A DNA stretch of 64,000 nucleotides from Sphingomonas arvum (GTDB lineage Bacteria; Pseudomonadota; Alphaproteobacteria; Sphingomonadales; Sphingomonadaceae), in NCBI RefSeq assembly GCF_026013565.1, contig NZ_JAPDOB010000001.1:186001-250000 (forward strand), written 5' to 3'. Made by a program: the position numbers and the translations under genes. Below, one piece after another: positions 8,261-18,212 of the stretch. The first letter of the stretch is position 1. Each line of letters begins with the position of its first letter. The notes beneath the pieces are model-generated. The model was given only the letters and a program-made list of their open reading frames with translations. It ran no database searches and was not told the DNA's origin.

Positions 8261-8644
8261 TTACGCGCCCGCGGCGGCCTGCTTGGGCTGCTCGTCACCG
8301 AACGCCCACATGCGCTCCAGGTTGTAGAAGGTGCGGACCTCGGGCCGGAACAGGTGAACGATCACGTCGTCGGCATCGATCAGCACCCAGTCGGCTGCGG
8401 GCAACCCCTCGATCCGCGCCAGCTTGCCATATTGCTGCTTCAGCTTGTCGGCGAGCTTGGTCGCCATGGACGCGACCTGGCGGGTCGACCGCCCGGACGC
8501 GATCACCATGTGGTCGGCAATGCTCGACTTGCCGGCAAGGGGAATGGACACGACGTCAACCGCCTGATCGTCGTCCAGGGACTGGAGCACGCTGCGGTGG
8601 AGCTCTTCAACGGTCGGAACCGTCTTCACGCTATCGTCGGCCAA
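8261..8644 (-). CDS. rsfS: Ribosome silencing factor RsfS
   Basis: 127 residues of the RsfS/Iojap family. It binds ribosomal protein L14 (uL14) and blocks subunit joining when nutrients are scarce. Recognisable parts are DDDQAVDVVSIPLAGKSSIADHMVIASGRSTRQV and the DWVLIDADDVIVHLFRPEVR.FY.LE block. The start overlaps the end of nadD by 14 bases. A 15-residue polar tail rich in Ala and Gln follows the conserved domain. Confidence 0.95.
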   Translation of the reverse strand: MADDSVKTVPTVEELHRSVLQSLDDDQAVDVVSIPLAGKSSIADHMVIASGRSTRQVASMATKLADKLKQQYGKLARIEGLPAADWVLIDADDVIVHLFRPEVRTFYNLERMWAFGDEQPKQAAAGA

Positions 8645-9284
8645 GGTTTCTCCTGATGCTGGTAGGGGGTTGAACGCACGAACGCCGGTTTATGTTGCCG
8701 GCGAAACGAAGGTGCCAGTCGGGGTTGCGCGCGCGGAGGGCGGTGGCGGAGGTCCTGTCGGGCGGAAGCCTCAGGAAGATGATCGCCGGTGCACCCCAAC
8801 GCGTCCAGTGCTGTGCCAGGCTGCGGGGCCGGACGAAGCGCCGCAGCCAACCCATCGCGCGGTTCGCGCGGGCAGTGTCGTCATACCCCGGCCGGGACAG
8901 CACGGCAATCGGCAGGGTGGCACTAAGCCTGCGCCAATCCTTCCACTGGTGAAACTGGGCCACAGTATCCTCGCCCATCAACCACACGAACCGGTCCCGC
9001 GGGTAGCGCCGCAACAGCTTGGTCACCGTGTCCACCGTATAGCGCGTGCCGGTCTTTGCCTCGAAGTCGCTGACCCGGATCGCCGTGCCCCGCGCCGCCC
9101 GCCGCGCCGACGCGAGCCGCGCCTCGAACGGTGCCATGCCCGCCTTGGGCTTGAGCGGATTGCCCGGCGACACCAGCCACCACACCTCGTCCAGCCCCAG
9201 CGCCGCCGCCGCGGCCAGGCTCATCCGCCGGTGGCCGCGATGGGCCGGGTTGAAGCTGCCGCCGAGAAGGCCGATGCGCCGCAT
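8631..9284 (-). CDS. nadD: Nicotinate-nucleotide adenylyltransferase
   Basis: 217 residues. It joins ATP and nicotinate mononucleotide to form deamido-NAD. The nucleotidyltransferase motif GGSFNPAHRGHRRMS is at residues 9-23 and the C-terminal SATALR replaces the usual ISST-x-[IV]-R. The first gene of the nadD-rsfS-rlmH run, it is transcribed away from the DUF3667 gene with 61 bases between the starts. Confidence 0.95.
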   Translation of the reverse strand: MRRIGLLGGSFNPAHRGHRRMSLAAAAALGLDEVWWLVSPGNPLKPKAGMAPFEARLASARRAARGTAIRVSDFEAKTGTRYTVDTVTKLLRRYPRDRFVWLMGEDTVAQFHQWKDWRRLSATLPIAVLSRPGYDDTARANRAMGWLRRFVRPRSLAQHWTRWGAPAIIFLRLPPDRTSATALRARNPDWHLRFAGNINRRSCVQPPTSIRRNLGRR

Positions 9285-9345
9285 GCGTCCAGGGGGCTAG
9301 CAGGGGCGGGGCCGGTCTGCCAATCTGGCGGCAGGGGAAGCGCTG

Positions 9346-10314
9346 ATGAACAGGGAAGGGTCGGTCACCACCGCGGCCTCGACGACGACGTGCCTCAACT
9401 GCGGCGCGGCGCTCGGCGGCTCCTATTGCGCCAGCTGCGGCCAGAAGGCGCTGATCCCGCGCTCGCTCGCCGGTTTCGCGGGTGACCTTGTCGCCGGGCT
9501 GTTCAACTTCGAGGGCAAATTCTGGGCGACCCTGCCGATGCTGGCGTGGCGCCCGGGCGAGCTCACCCGTCGCTACGTCGAGGGCCAGCGCAGCCGTTTC
9601 ATCTCGCCGGTCGCGCTCTACCTGTTCAGCGTGTTCCTGATGTTCGCCGCCCTGAGCTTCTCGGGCACCCTGTCGAACGTCAAGATCACGGGTGACCTCG
9701 ACTCGGCGGCCCGCGAAGAACTGGTAGCGCTCCAGCGACTCGAGCAGGACCGCGCCTCAACCGTGAGCCAGGGCAAGCCAACTGCCGAACTCGACCGGAA
9801 GATCGCCAGCCAGCGCGAAGAGCTGAAGCAGCTGCAGCAGCTCAAGGAGGGGCGGCTTCCGACGGGCCTCAGCGAAGACGGCAACAATCCGCCCTGGCTC
9901 CGCAACGCCCTGCGCAAGGTCGCCACCGAACCCAATGCGGTCATGGCCAACGTGCAGGAAGCCACGTCCAAGTACAGCTGGGCGCTGATCCCGCTGTCCG
10001 TGCCGTTCATGTGGCTGCTGTTCCCGTTCCGGCGCAACGTCCACCTGTTCGATCACGCCGTGTTCGTGACCTACTCGCTGTCCTTCATGATGCTGCTGAT
10101 CCTCGCCGGCAGCCTGCTGGTGATGGCCGGTGCGGGCAGCTTCGCGGCCTTGTTGCTGCTGGTCCCGCCGGTGCACCTCTACCGCCAGCTGAAGGGCGCC
10201 TACCGCCTTCGCTGGTGGAGTGCGCTGATCCGCACCTTCGTGCTGCTCATCGTCGCCAGCGTGGTTCTGGCGCTGTTCGGGACGGCGATGCTGGCCCTTG
10301 GCGTGTTCAGCTAG
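9346..10314 (+). CDS. DUF3667 membrane protein with N-terminal zinc ribbon
   Basis: 322 residues. Residues 16-34 hold two CxxC pairs (CLNCG and CASCGQK), a zinc ribbon followed by the DUF3667 signature (LFNFEGKFWATLPMLAWRPGELTRRYVEGQRSRFISP, quoted as a family block at residues 53-90). Five or so hydrophobic helices follow. Between the first and second helix is an insertion of about 90 residues with a Glu/Gln/Lys-rich coiled coil (ELDRKIASQREELKQLQQL at about 145-163). GGGGAAG precedes the ATG. Function of the family is unknown. The gene meets the next minus-strand gene with one base between stops. Confidence 0.85.
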   Translation: MNREGSVTTAASTTTCLNCGAALGGSYCASCGQKALIPRSLAGFAGDLVAGLFNFEGKFWATLPMLAWRPGELTRRYVEGQRSRFISPVALYLFSVFLMFAALSFSGTLSNVKITGDLDSAAREELVALQRLEQDRASTVSQGKPTAELDRKIASQREELKQLQQLKEGRLPTGLSEDGNNPPWLRNALRKVATEPNAVMANVQEATSKYSWALIPLSVPFMWLLFPFRRNVHLFDHAVFVTYSLSFMMLLILAGSLLVMAGAGSFAALLLLVPPVHLYRQLKGAYRLRWWSALIRTFVLLIVASVVLALFGTAMLALGVFS

Positions 10315-10315
10315 G

Positions 10316-10693
10316 TCAGGCGGGGCAGGGGTATTTGGACGCGAGCACCCGCACCGTCGCTTCGGTCATGTCCATCCGCGCCCGCTCGGCCACGGGGATG
10401 GCCGCCATGCGCTGCATGAACTCGGTCGCGCCGATGCCGCCGCTGTTGCCGGGCGGGCAGTAGCGCGGCTTGCCGCCAGCCTTGATCGTCGCCAGCCGCT
10501 GCTCCCGCGCCTTCTGCGCCGACGCTTTCACCTCCCCCATCAGCGTGTTGATCTCGGTTCGCGAGAAGATCGCCAGCGGCCCCTTGGCCTGCAGCGCCGA
10601 GGCCCGCTTGTGAAAGGCTTCGGCATTCATGGACTGGGCCGCAACAGGCGCGGCGACAAGCAGGGCGGCTACGGCCGCAAGACGCATCGGCAA
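10316..10693 (-). CDS. Small secreted protein, tandem paralogue A
   Basis: 125 residues with a signal peptide (MRLAAVAALLVAAPVAAQS) and a short alpha-helical domain ending in SKYPCPA. A single Cys pair, RYCPPG near residue 79 and KYPC at the end, is positioned identically in the upstream neighbour, which shares the pattern KGP-[LF]-A-[IL]-F, YC-x-P, F[MI]xxxxAIP and K-YPC. The pair is clearly a tandem duplication. A TTG at 10693 has GGAGAG 7 bases upstream; the ATG at 10687 is the alternative. Function unknown; periplasmic location inferred. Confidence 0.7.
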   Translation of the reverse strand: MPMRLAAVAALLVAAPVAAQSMNAEAFHKRASALQAKGPLAIFSRTEINTLMGEVKASAQKAREQRLATIKAGGKPRYCPPGNSGGIGATEFMQRMAAIPVAERARMDMTEATVRVLASKYPCPA

Positions 10694-10709
10694 GGGTGAT
10701 CTCTCCTGG

Positions 10710-11090
10710 TCAGTGGTGGGAGCATGGGTATTTCTTCTGCAGCACCATGAGCATGGCCTGCTTCAGGCTCATGCGCTGGCGCTGCGGCGCGGGAATGGCG
10801 CGCAGCCCGCGGATGAATTCCATGTTGCCGAGCTCGGCACGCGGCTTGGGCGAGCAGTAGAGGATCGGCCGATGCGTCCGCTCGGCCGTTTCGCGATCGC
10901 GGCGGATACTGTCACCGGCGGCGGTGCCTTCCCGCTGCAGCCGCTTGTAGTCGGGGTCGAACAAGGCGAACGGCCCCTTGCCCAGCAGGCGCTCGGCCCG
11001 CTCAAGGAAATCCTGCGCCGTTCCGGGCATTGCCGCCGTCGCCGGCACGGCGAAGGCGAGCAGCAGTCCGGCCATCAACGGCACGCGCAT
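10710..11090 (-). CDS. Small secreted protein, tandem paralogue B
   Basis: 126 residues with signal peptide MRVPLMAGLLLAFAVPATAA and a domain paralogous to the downstream gene: GKGPFALF, LYCSPKP, FIRGLRAIPAPQRQRM, and a C-terminal KKYPCSHH. Two Cys are conserved between the paralogues, suggesting an intramolecular disulfide. The ATG at 11090 has a strong GAGGAGG at 9 bases, but that Shine-Dalgarno lies within a long stem-loop shared with the 3' side of ftsH. Cotranscription with ftsH is possible by read-through. Function unknown. Confidence 0.75.
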   Translation of the reverse strand: MRVPLMAGLLLAFAVPATAAMPGTAQDFLERAERLLGKGPFALFDPDYKRLQREGTAAGDSIRRDRETAERTHRPILYCSPKPRAELGNMEFIRGLRAIPAPQRQRMSLKQAMLMVLQKKYPCSHH

Positions 11091-11097
11091 GTGAAGA

Positions 11098-11131
11098 ACC
11101 CCTCCTCCGCGAAGATGAGCGGAGAAGGGGT
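11098..11131 (-). terminator. Stem-loop after ftsH that holds the next gene's Shine-Dalgarno
   Basis: A 34-base hairpin has a 6-bp inner stem (CTCCGC/GCGGAG) and a 6-bp outer stem (ACCCCT/AGGGGT) separated by a single mismatch, with an 8-base loop. It starts about 32 bases beyond the ftsH stop. On the minus strand the 3' arm contains GGAGGAGGGG, which is the ribosome binding site of the gene starting at 11090. Only TTCTTC follows, not a clean T-tract, so it may be a weak terminator, an RNA-stabilising end, or a translational attenuator. Confidence 0.6.
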
Positions 11132-11163
11132 CCAATGGTTGAACAGGAAATGAACGCTGCCCG

Positions 11164-13119
<1,956 letters not shown>

Positions 13120-13266
13120 GCGAACGGTATCTTCCCTTGAGGTTCGCTCTGCAATGTAAGGTTGCGGCCCTTAATGGCAATGGAACGGGGGTCCCTCGCC
13201 CTGTCGCTCCCTAAACACGTCTTGTCCCACGTTTGGCCAAGGTGGGGGAGTCAAGGAACCATTCAC

Positions 13267-13287
13267 CTTCTATCCGCATGATAGAAG
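13267..13287. repeat. Inverted repeat upstream of serine hydrolase gene
   Basis: CTTCTAT and ATAGAAG form a perfect 7-bp inverted repeat with a 7-base spacer. It ends 23 bases before the start codon at 13311, so it could be an operator or an mRNA leader hairpin. No regulator gene is adjacent and no binding protein can be named. Confidence 0.35.
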
Positions 13288-13310
13288 ATCGTTTCGGGGC
13301 TGGAGATAAG

Positions 13311-14177
13311 ATGCGCGTACTGGCTGTGCTGATGTGCTGGCTTTCGGCGCTCGCCGCGGTGCCTGCCGCGGCGGCGACCTCGCCGTCGCCCGAGATGCGC
13401 GGACTGGAATCGCAGCTGGCCGCGCTGCTCGCCAACCGGCCGGGCGACATCGGCGTCGCCGCGCTTGACCTCGACAGCGGCAAGATGGTCAGCGTTCGCG
13501 GCGACAAGCCTTATCCGATGGCCAGCACGGTGAAGGTCGCCGTCGCCGCCGCCTACCTGTCGCAGGTCGATGCCGGTCGCCGCTCCCTGAACGACCGCAT
13601 CGGCTCGCTCACCGCCCGGCAGCTGCTGGAAGCCATGCTGATCCACAGCAACAACGGCGCCACCGACATCCTGATCCGCAACCTCGGCGGCCCCGCCACC
13701 GTGCAGGGCTGGATCGACTTTCATCACCTGTCCGGCATTCGGGTGAACCGCACGATCGCCCAGTTGCTAGCCTCGCCTCGCGACCTGTTCGACATCCGCG
13801 ATTCCGCCACGCCCGAGGCGATGGTCACCTTGCTGCGCCAGATCGACCGCGGCAACGTCATCTCGCCCGCTAGCCGCGTCTACCTCCTTAGCGTGATGCG
13901 TCGCTGCGCCACCGGCTCCAACCGCATCCGCGGCCTGCTGGGGCCCTCGGTCCCGGTGGAGCATAAGACCGGCACGCTCAACAACTACACCAGCGACGTC
14001 GGCTTTATCACCATGCCCGACGGCCGCCGCATCGCGCTTGCGCTGTTCGCCCGTGGCGGCACCGACCGCCCCAATTCCATCGCGCAGGCCGCCCGCGCCA
14101 TCTACGACGGCTTCCTGCGCCTGCTGCCCGATCCGCTCGCCCCCATGCCGGTGTCGGCGTTTGGCGGCGGTCGCTAA
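13311..14177 (+). CDS. Class A beta-lactamase-fold serine hydrolase, secreted
   Basis: 288 residues with a signal peptide (MRVLAVLMCWLSALAAVPAA) and the class A beta-lactamase/transpeptidase fold. The Ser-x-x-Lys motif is STVK in PMASTVKVAVA, the SDN loop is SNN in LIHSNNGATD, and the KTG box is HKTGTLNNY. The omega-loop Glu (E166 in class A enzymes, usually in an EPELN motif) is not seen: the matching segment reads RTIAQLL before RDSATPEAM. The protein may thus be a penicillin-binding hydrolase with slow deacylation or act on another substrate; beta-lactam resistance should not be assumed. GGAG lies 6 bases before the ATG; upstream in-frame starts lack a ribosome binding site. Confidence 0.8.
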   Translation: MRVLAVLMCWLSALAAVPAAAATSPSPEMRGLESQLAALLANRPGDIGVAALDLDSGKMVSVRGDKPYPMASTVKVAVAAAYLSQVDAGRRSLNDRIGSLTARQLLEAMLIHSNNGATDILIRNLGGPATVQGWIDFHHLSGIRVNRTIAQLLASPRDLFDIRDSATPEAMVTLLRQIDRGNVISPASRVYLLSVMRRCATGSNRIRGLLGPSVPVEHKTGTLNNYTSDVGFITMPDGRRIALALFARGGTDRPNSIAQAARAIYDGFLRLLPDPLAPMPVSAFGGGR

Positions 14178-14204
14178 GGGAACGCCCGCTTCCCGCACCC
14201 GTTC

Positions 14205-14223
14205 GGATGGCGGGAGGCCATCC
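14205..14223 (+). other. Leader hairpin with Shine-Dalgarno of pcm in its loop
   Basis: GGATGGC and GCCATCC form a 7-bp stem around the loop GGGAG; the Shine-Dalgarno GGGAGG (14212-14217) is displayed in the loop and its last base enters the stem. The start codon of pcm follows 3 bases after the hairpin. It may help present or gate the ribosome binding site. Confidence 0.35.
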
Positions 14224-14225
14224 GC

Positions 14226-14894
14226 ATGAAGCCGCTGACCGAGCAGCACCTCGCCCTGTTCCGCCGGCACATGGTCGAGATCATCGACCTTCACTTCGAC
14301 CTCGCCAGCGACGAGCTCGGCCGGGGCGAACTGTCGCCCGGGCTGCGCCGCGCGCTGCTGGACGTCCCGCGCCACCTGTTCGTGCCCGAACAGCTCGCCG
14401 CCGTCGCCTACCAGGACACGCCGCTTCCGATCGGCTTTGACAAGACCTTGTCCCAGCCCTTCATCGCCGCCGCCATGATCGAGCTGCTCGAACTCCAGCC
14501 CGGCCAGAAGGTGCTCGAGGTCGGCACCGGGCTTGGCTACCAGGCGACCGTCATGGCCGAGATGGGCGCCGACGTCTTCTCGGTCGATGTCGTGGAGGAA
14601 TTCGTGGAGGCCGCCACGCTCCGCTTCGCCGCCCTCGGCTCACCGGTTCAGGCGCGGGTGGGAGACGGCTCCAGGGGCTGGCCGGAACACGCGCCATTCG
14701 CTGCCATTCTCGTCACCGCCGCGGCGAGCGAACCGCCCGCAGCCCTGCTCGACCAGCTTGCCCCGGGTGGCCGCATGGTCATCCCGCTGGGCGGCAGCGA
14801 CGCGCAGCAGCTGACGGTGGTAACAGGGGCGAAATCGGACGCCGCTCAGCGCGCGGTCATGCCCGTCCGCTTCACACAGCTGGAGACCGGCTAG
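14226..14894 (+). CDS. pcm: Protein-L-isoaspartate O-methyltransferase family protein
   Basis: 222 residues. The Rossmann SAM-binding motif VLEVGTGLGYQATVMAEMG is at residues 98-116, and the upstream segment with PLPIGFDKTLSQPFIAAAMIELL corresponds to the family signature P-[IL]-G-x-x-x-T-[IL]-S-[QA]-P. The family repairs isoaspartyl residues by methylating L-isoaspartate; in many alphaproteobacterial members the exact activity is untested. The 3' end overlaps the convergent PilZ gene by 4 bases. Confidence 0.9.
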   Translation: MKPLTEQHLALFRRHMVEIIDLHFDLASDELGRGELSPGLRRALLDVPRHLFVPEQLAAVAYQDTPLPIGFDKTLSQPFIAAAMIELLELQPGQKVLEVGTGLGYQATVMAEMGADVFSVDVVEEFVEAATLRFAALGSPVQARVGDGSRGWPEHAPFAAILVTAAASEPPAALLDQLAPGGRMVIPLGGSDAQQLTVVTGAKSDAAQRAVMPVRFTQLETG

Positions 14895-15505
14895 CGCATC
14901 ATTGCTGCCTGGGCCGAAGCGCGGAGATCGGCCAGTCGCGCGCCGTCGATGGCGAGGCCCTCGTCGGCCCTGGCCAGCGCTTCCAGCAATTGCTGAACCA
15001 CATCCAGGCTCTGCAGCTCACGGCCGTGGCTCGCTACCAGTGCCATGTCCGCCACAAGCGTGTCGCCAAGCTGCTCGAGCAGCTTGGCCGCGAGCCGCAG
15101 ATCCATCGCAGCCGCCACCGACAGCTCCGCCAGCGAACGTGGGTGGTGGCTCGGCAGGTCGCCGCTGCGGATGGCGCGGACCAGCCCATCCACGCGCTGC
15201 TGCGCCGCACTGCCAGTCGCTCCCATCCACTCCCGCACGGAAACAATCTCGGCCAGCCTCAGCCCGGCCTTGTTGCCGCTGTTCCAGGCGACAGCGCCGC
15301 CGGCGCAAAGCTCGCCGCGGACCAGCTCGACCGCCGTGCTGGCCAACGGCAGCACCGCCGCCTCGATGAGGGCACCACGCGCGCTCAGGTTGCGAATGCG
15401 GACGGCCGTGGCGCCCCCCGGCCACCGCAGATTGGCCGCGAGGTACAGGTTCGTGCGGCCGTCGGCCCGCAATTCCTGCTCTTCGCTCGCTGCTACTACC
15501 GTCAC
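14891..15505 (-). CDS. PilZ-domain protein
   Basis: 204 residues. The N-terminal 95 residues contain the c-di-GMP-binding signature: RADGR (RxxxR) near residue 13 and NLSARGALIE ([DN]xSxxG) near residue 39. The C-terminal half is helical, with no motif I recognise. It probably responds to cyclic di-GMP. It lies beside a chemoreceptor gene transcribed divergently, which suggests a role in motility or surface behaviour, but no flagellar or pilus gene is in the window. Confidence 0.75.
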   Translation of the reverse strand: MTVVAASEEQELRADGRTNLYLAANLRWPGGATAVRIRNLSARGALIEAAVLPLASTAVELVRGELCAGGAVAWNSGNKAGLRLAEIVSVREWMGATGSAAQQRVDGLVRAIRSGDLPSHHPRSLAELSVAAAMDLRLAAKLLEQLGDTLVADMALVASHGRELQSLDVVQQLLEALARADEGLAIDGARLADLRASAQAAMMR

Positions 15506-15706
15506 CGTCCACTCCTCCGAAGCGCAGCGCCGCGCCCGTCGCCCTTCAGCTTAGACAACGAGCGCAAGACCGACCGGAACTCGTCAGCAACAAGCGAATG
15601 TGGCCGGTCGCCCCTGAAGACTGCCTTCCCACCTAAGATAGACGTCGGGCGGGGCAGGGTGCGCCTGCCGCGGCAAAAAAGACGGTTCAGCACACGGGGG
15701 GACTGG

Positions 15707-17284
15707 ATGAGCAGGGAACTTGATAGCCGGCTTGATTTCATGCGGTTCGATGGCCAGCACCGCCAACTGCTCAAGGGTGTTCAGCCAGACGTGGAGCGCT
15801 GGATCGGACCGGCGCTCGATAGCTTCTACGCGCAGGTCCGCGGCACTGCGGAGGTCTCCTCTTTCTTCCGCGACGACAGCCACATGGCGTCAGCAAGAAC
15901 GGCTCAGGCGCGGCACTGGAGCCGTATCTCGCAGGCGCGGTTCGACAACGACTTTCACGCCAGCGTGCGCGCGATCGGCAGCGTCCACGCGCGCATCGGG
16001 CTGCAGCCACGCTGGTACATGGGCGCCTACGGGCTGGTCCTCGACTACATGCTCCGGGCGATCGACAATGAATATAGCTGGTGGCGGCGGGCCCTGACGT
16101 TCTTCCGCAAGCCCAAGGGCATCGATGTCGCGGTAACGCTGGTGAAGGCGGCCTTGCTCGACATGGAGCTGTCGACCTCCATCTGGTACGAGGAATGCCA
16201 GACGTCGCGCGAAGCGGCGATCCAGGCGCTGGGCGCAACGCTGGCCAAGCTATCAGGCGGTGACCTGACGGAAAACCTGTCCGGCCTCCCCGCCAGCTTC
16301 GCGATGATCGAGACGCACTACAACAATTCGGTCGCCAAGCTGCGCGACTTGATCGGCTCCGTCGCAGTCAGCGCCGAGCAAATCCGCACCGGCTCGGCGG
16401 AGATCGCCCAAGCGAGCGAGGACCTCGCCCGCCGTACGGAAAGCAACGCCGCCTCGCTTGAGCAGACCGCTGCCGCAGTGTCGCAGATGGACGGTCGCCT
16501 CAAGGCCACGGCCAGCGCCGCGCAGGACACGGTGCAGCGCGCCGACCAGACCAAGGTCACGGTGGCCAGCGGCCGCTCGGTCGCGGACGAAGCGGTGCAG
16601 GCGATGGGCCGGGTCAGCGAAAGCGCCAAGGGCATCGACAGCGTGATCGAGGGCCTCGACAAGATTGCGTTCCAGACCCGCGTGCTGGCCATGAATGCCG
16701 CCGTCGAGGCTGGCCGTGCCGGTGAGGCGGGCCGCGGCTTCGCGGTGGTCGCCGACCTCGTCAGCGCGCTTGCCATGCGCGCCGAGGAAGAGGCCAAGCG
16801 GGCCCGCGACCAGCTGACCGTTACCCAGTCCGACGTGGTCACGGCGGTGCAGGCGGTGGAAAAGGTCGACGGCGCGCTGCAGAACATCTCGGGCGATGTC
16901 GAGCAGGTCCATGCGCTGCTGGCGACCATCGCCAGCGACAACCAGGCCCAGGCCAGCGCCGTGACCGAGATCAACTCGGCCATCGCCAGCATGGACCAGG
17001 CCACCCAGCAGAACGCCGCCATGGTCGAGGAAACCTCCGCCGCGTCGCGCAACCTGCTGAGCGAAGTAAGCACGCTGTCGGATCAGATCAGCCGGTTCGT
17101 GGTCAGGATGCGGCGGGCCAGCCAGGCCGGGAGTTCACGGGCGCAAGAGTCAAGCCGCTGCCCAGCACTGCGGCGGCGAAGCTGGTCCGCATGCCGGCGC
17201 CCGCGGGCGGGGACTGGCAGCAGTTCTAGGGTCGCCGCCGGGGTTCCCGTTCGAACCGCCATTCGCCTGCGCCCGGCCGGATGA
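15707..17284 (+). CDS. Globin-coupled methyl-accepting chemotaxis protein (3' end probably frameshifted)
   Basis: The start at 15707 gives a globin-sensor domain (residues 1-160) with the proximal heme His in IGSVHARIGLQPRWYMGAY, so it should sense oxygen or another heme ligand. There is no transmembrane helix, so the receptor is cytoplasmic. An MCP signalling domain follows, with the hairpin tip around DKIAFQTRVLAMNAAVEAGRAGEAGRGFAVVA. After RFVV (about 17105) the frame gives an Arg/Ser-rich tail of about 60 residues ending at 17284. The other forward frame gives VKPLPSTAAAKLVRM... ending DWQQF and a stop at 17229, like the CheR-docking tail of many MCPs. A one-base deletion near 17100-17130 is the simplest explanation. 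Confidence 0.85.
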   Translation: MSRELDSRLDFMRFDGQHRQLLKGVQPDVERWIGPALDSFYAQVRGTAEVSSFFRDDSHMASARTAQARHWSRISQARFDNDFHASVRAIGSVHARIGLQPRWYMGAYGLVLDYMLRAIDNEYSWWRRALTFFRKPKGIDVAVTLVKAALLDMELSTSIWYEECQTSREAAIQALGATLAKLSGGDLTENLSGLPASFAMIETHYNNSVAKLRDLIGSVAVSAEQIRTGSAEIAQASEDLARRTESNAASLEQTAAAVSQMDGRLKATASAAQDTVQRADQTKVTVASGRSVADEAVQAMGRVSESAKGIDSVIEGLDKIAFQTRVLAMNAAVEAGRAGEAGRGFAVVADLVSALAMRAEEEAKRARDQLTVTQSDVVTAVQAVEKVDGALQNISGDVEQVHALLATIASDNQAQASAVTEINSAIASMDQATQQNAAMVEETSAASRNLLSEVSTLSDQISRFVVRMRRASQAGSSRAQESSRCPALRRRSWSACRRPRAGTGSSSRVAAGVPVRTAIRLRPAG

Positions 17285-18212
17285 CCACGCCGCCGAGAGT
17301 GGCGACCTCATCCGCGACCAGTCGGAGGAGGGCGCGGGCGACCTCGTCCCCGCGCTGTGGCGTGCTGGCAGGCGCCAGGTCGGCAAGTATCCGCAGCAGC
17401 AGTCGTCGCCGCAGCTCCCGCGGCACGCCGCGCACGTCCAGCGTGCACCCGCCATCCGCGGCCTTCGCCCGGGTACGAAGCAACTCGCCCACCATCCACT
17501 CCAGCGCATCCCGGGCGTCTCTCAGATGGCACGCGGTGGCGGCAAGCCGGCGCCGGTCGGGCCAATCGGGGGATGCGTCGAGGAAGGCGCGCGCCCGGGT
17601 GCGGTCGTGCGCCGGATCAGCATTGCTCGGGTCGTTCACCGGGGTCAAAGAAGCTCGCTCGACCACCGCCTTGAGATCGCACTTGCGCCAACCAAGAAGC
17701 GGCCGGACGAGCGACACTTCTGCGTTGCTGGACATCGGCCGCGCCGCCTGGATCCCGGCCAACCCGTCTACCCCTGTCCCGCGATGAAGGCGCATCAGCA
17801 CGGTCTCTGCCTGATCGTCGAGGTGATGGCCGGTCGCCAACCAGCGCACCGACCGCTCCTCGGCCCACTGTTCCAGCCGAGCGTAGCGCGCCTCCCGGGC
17901 GCTCGCCTGGCGGTTGGCGGACGGCACTTCCCATTCCAAGGCTAATATGTCGTGCGGCACTCCGAGGGTGGCGCACACATCCGCGACGAACCCTGCTTCC
18001 GCCGCGCTCTCAGGTCGTAGGCGGTGATCCACCGTCGCCGCCAGCACGCGTCGGGGCAGGGCGGCAGCGGCAAGCAGCAGAAGGGCCAGGCTATCCGGTC
18101 CGCCCGAAACCGCCACTCCGAGCGAAGCGCTTTCCAGCATTTCGTCACCGACCAGGCAGGCCAGCGCGGCGCGGAAGCGCCGGACGTCGTCCTTGTCGGT
18201 CGCTAGCGGCAC
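17226..18212 (-). CDS. tilS: tRNA(Ile)-lysidine synthetase
   Basis: 328 residues. The PP-loop ATP-pyrophosphatase motif is SGGPDS at residues 36-41, and GHHLDDQAETVLMRLHRGTG is the characteristic downstream motif. TilS attaches lysine to C34 of the CAU-anticodon tRNA-Ile, changing its decoding from AUG to AUA. It starts at GTG 18212 and overlaps the end of cpoB by 10 bases. The C-terminal region is short compared with E. coli TilS, as in other alphaproteobacteria. Confidence 0.93.
   Translation of the reverse strand: MPLATDKDDVRRFRAALACLVGDEMLESASLGVAVSGGPDSLALLLLAAAALPRRVLAATVDHRLRPESAAEAGFVADVCATLGVPHDILALEWEVPSANRQASAREARYARLEQWAEERSVRWLATGHHLDDQAETVLMRLHRGTGVDGLAGIQAARPMSSNAEVSLVRPLLGWRKCDLKAVVERASLTPVNDPSNADPAHDRTRARAFLDASPDWPDRRRLAATACHLRDARDALEWMVGELLRTRAKAADGGCTLDVRGVPRELRRRLLLRILADLAPASTPQRGDEVARALLRLVADEVATLGGVVIRPGAGEWRFEREPRRRP

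Noticed and set aside
13120-13232. Heat-shock (sigma-32) promoter before ftsH
   Set aside because: Expected in many bacteria, but no CTTGAAA / CCCCAT pair at the right spacing was found.
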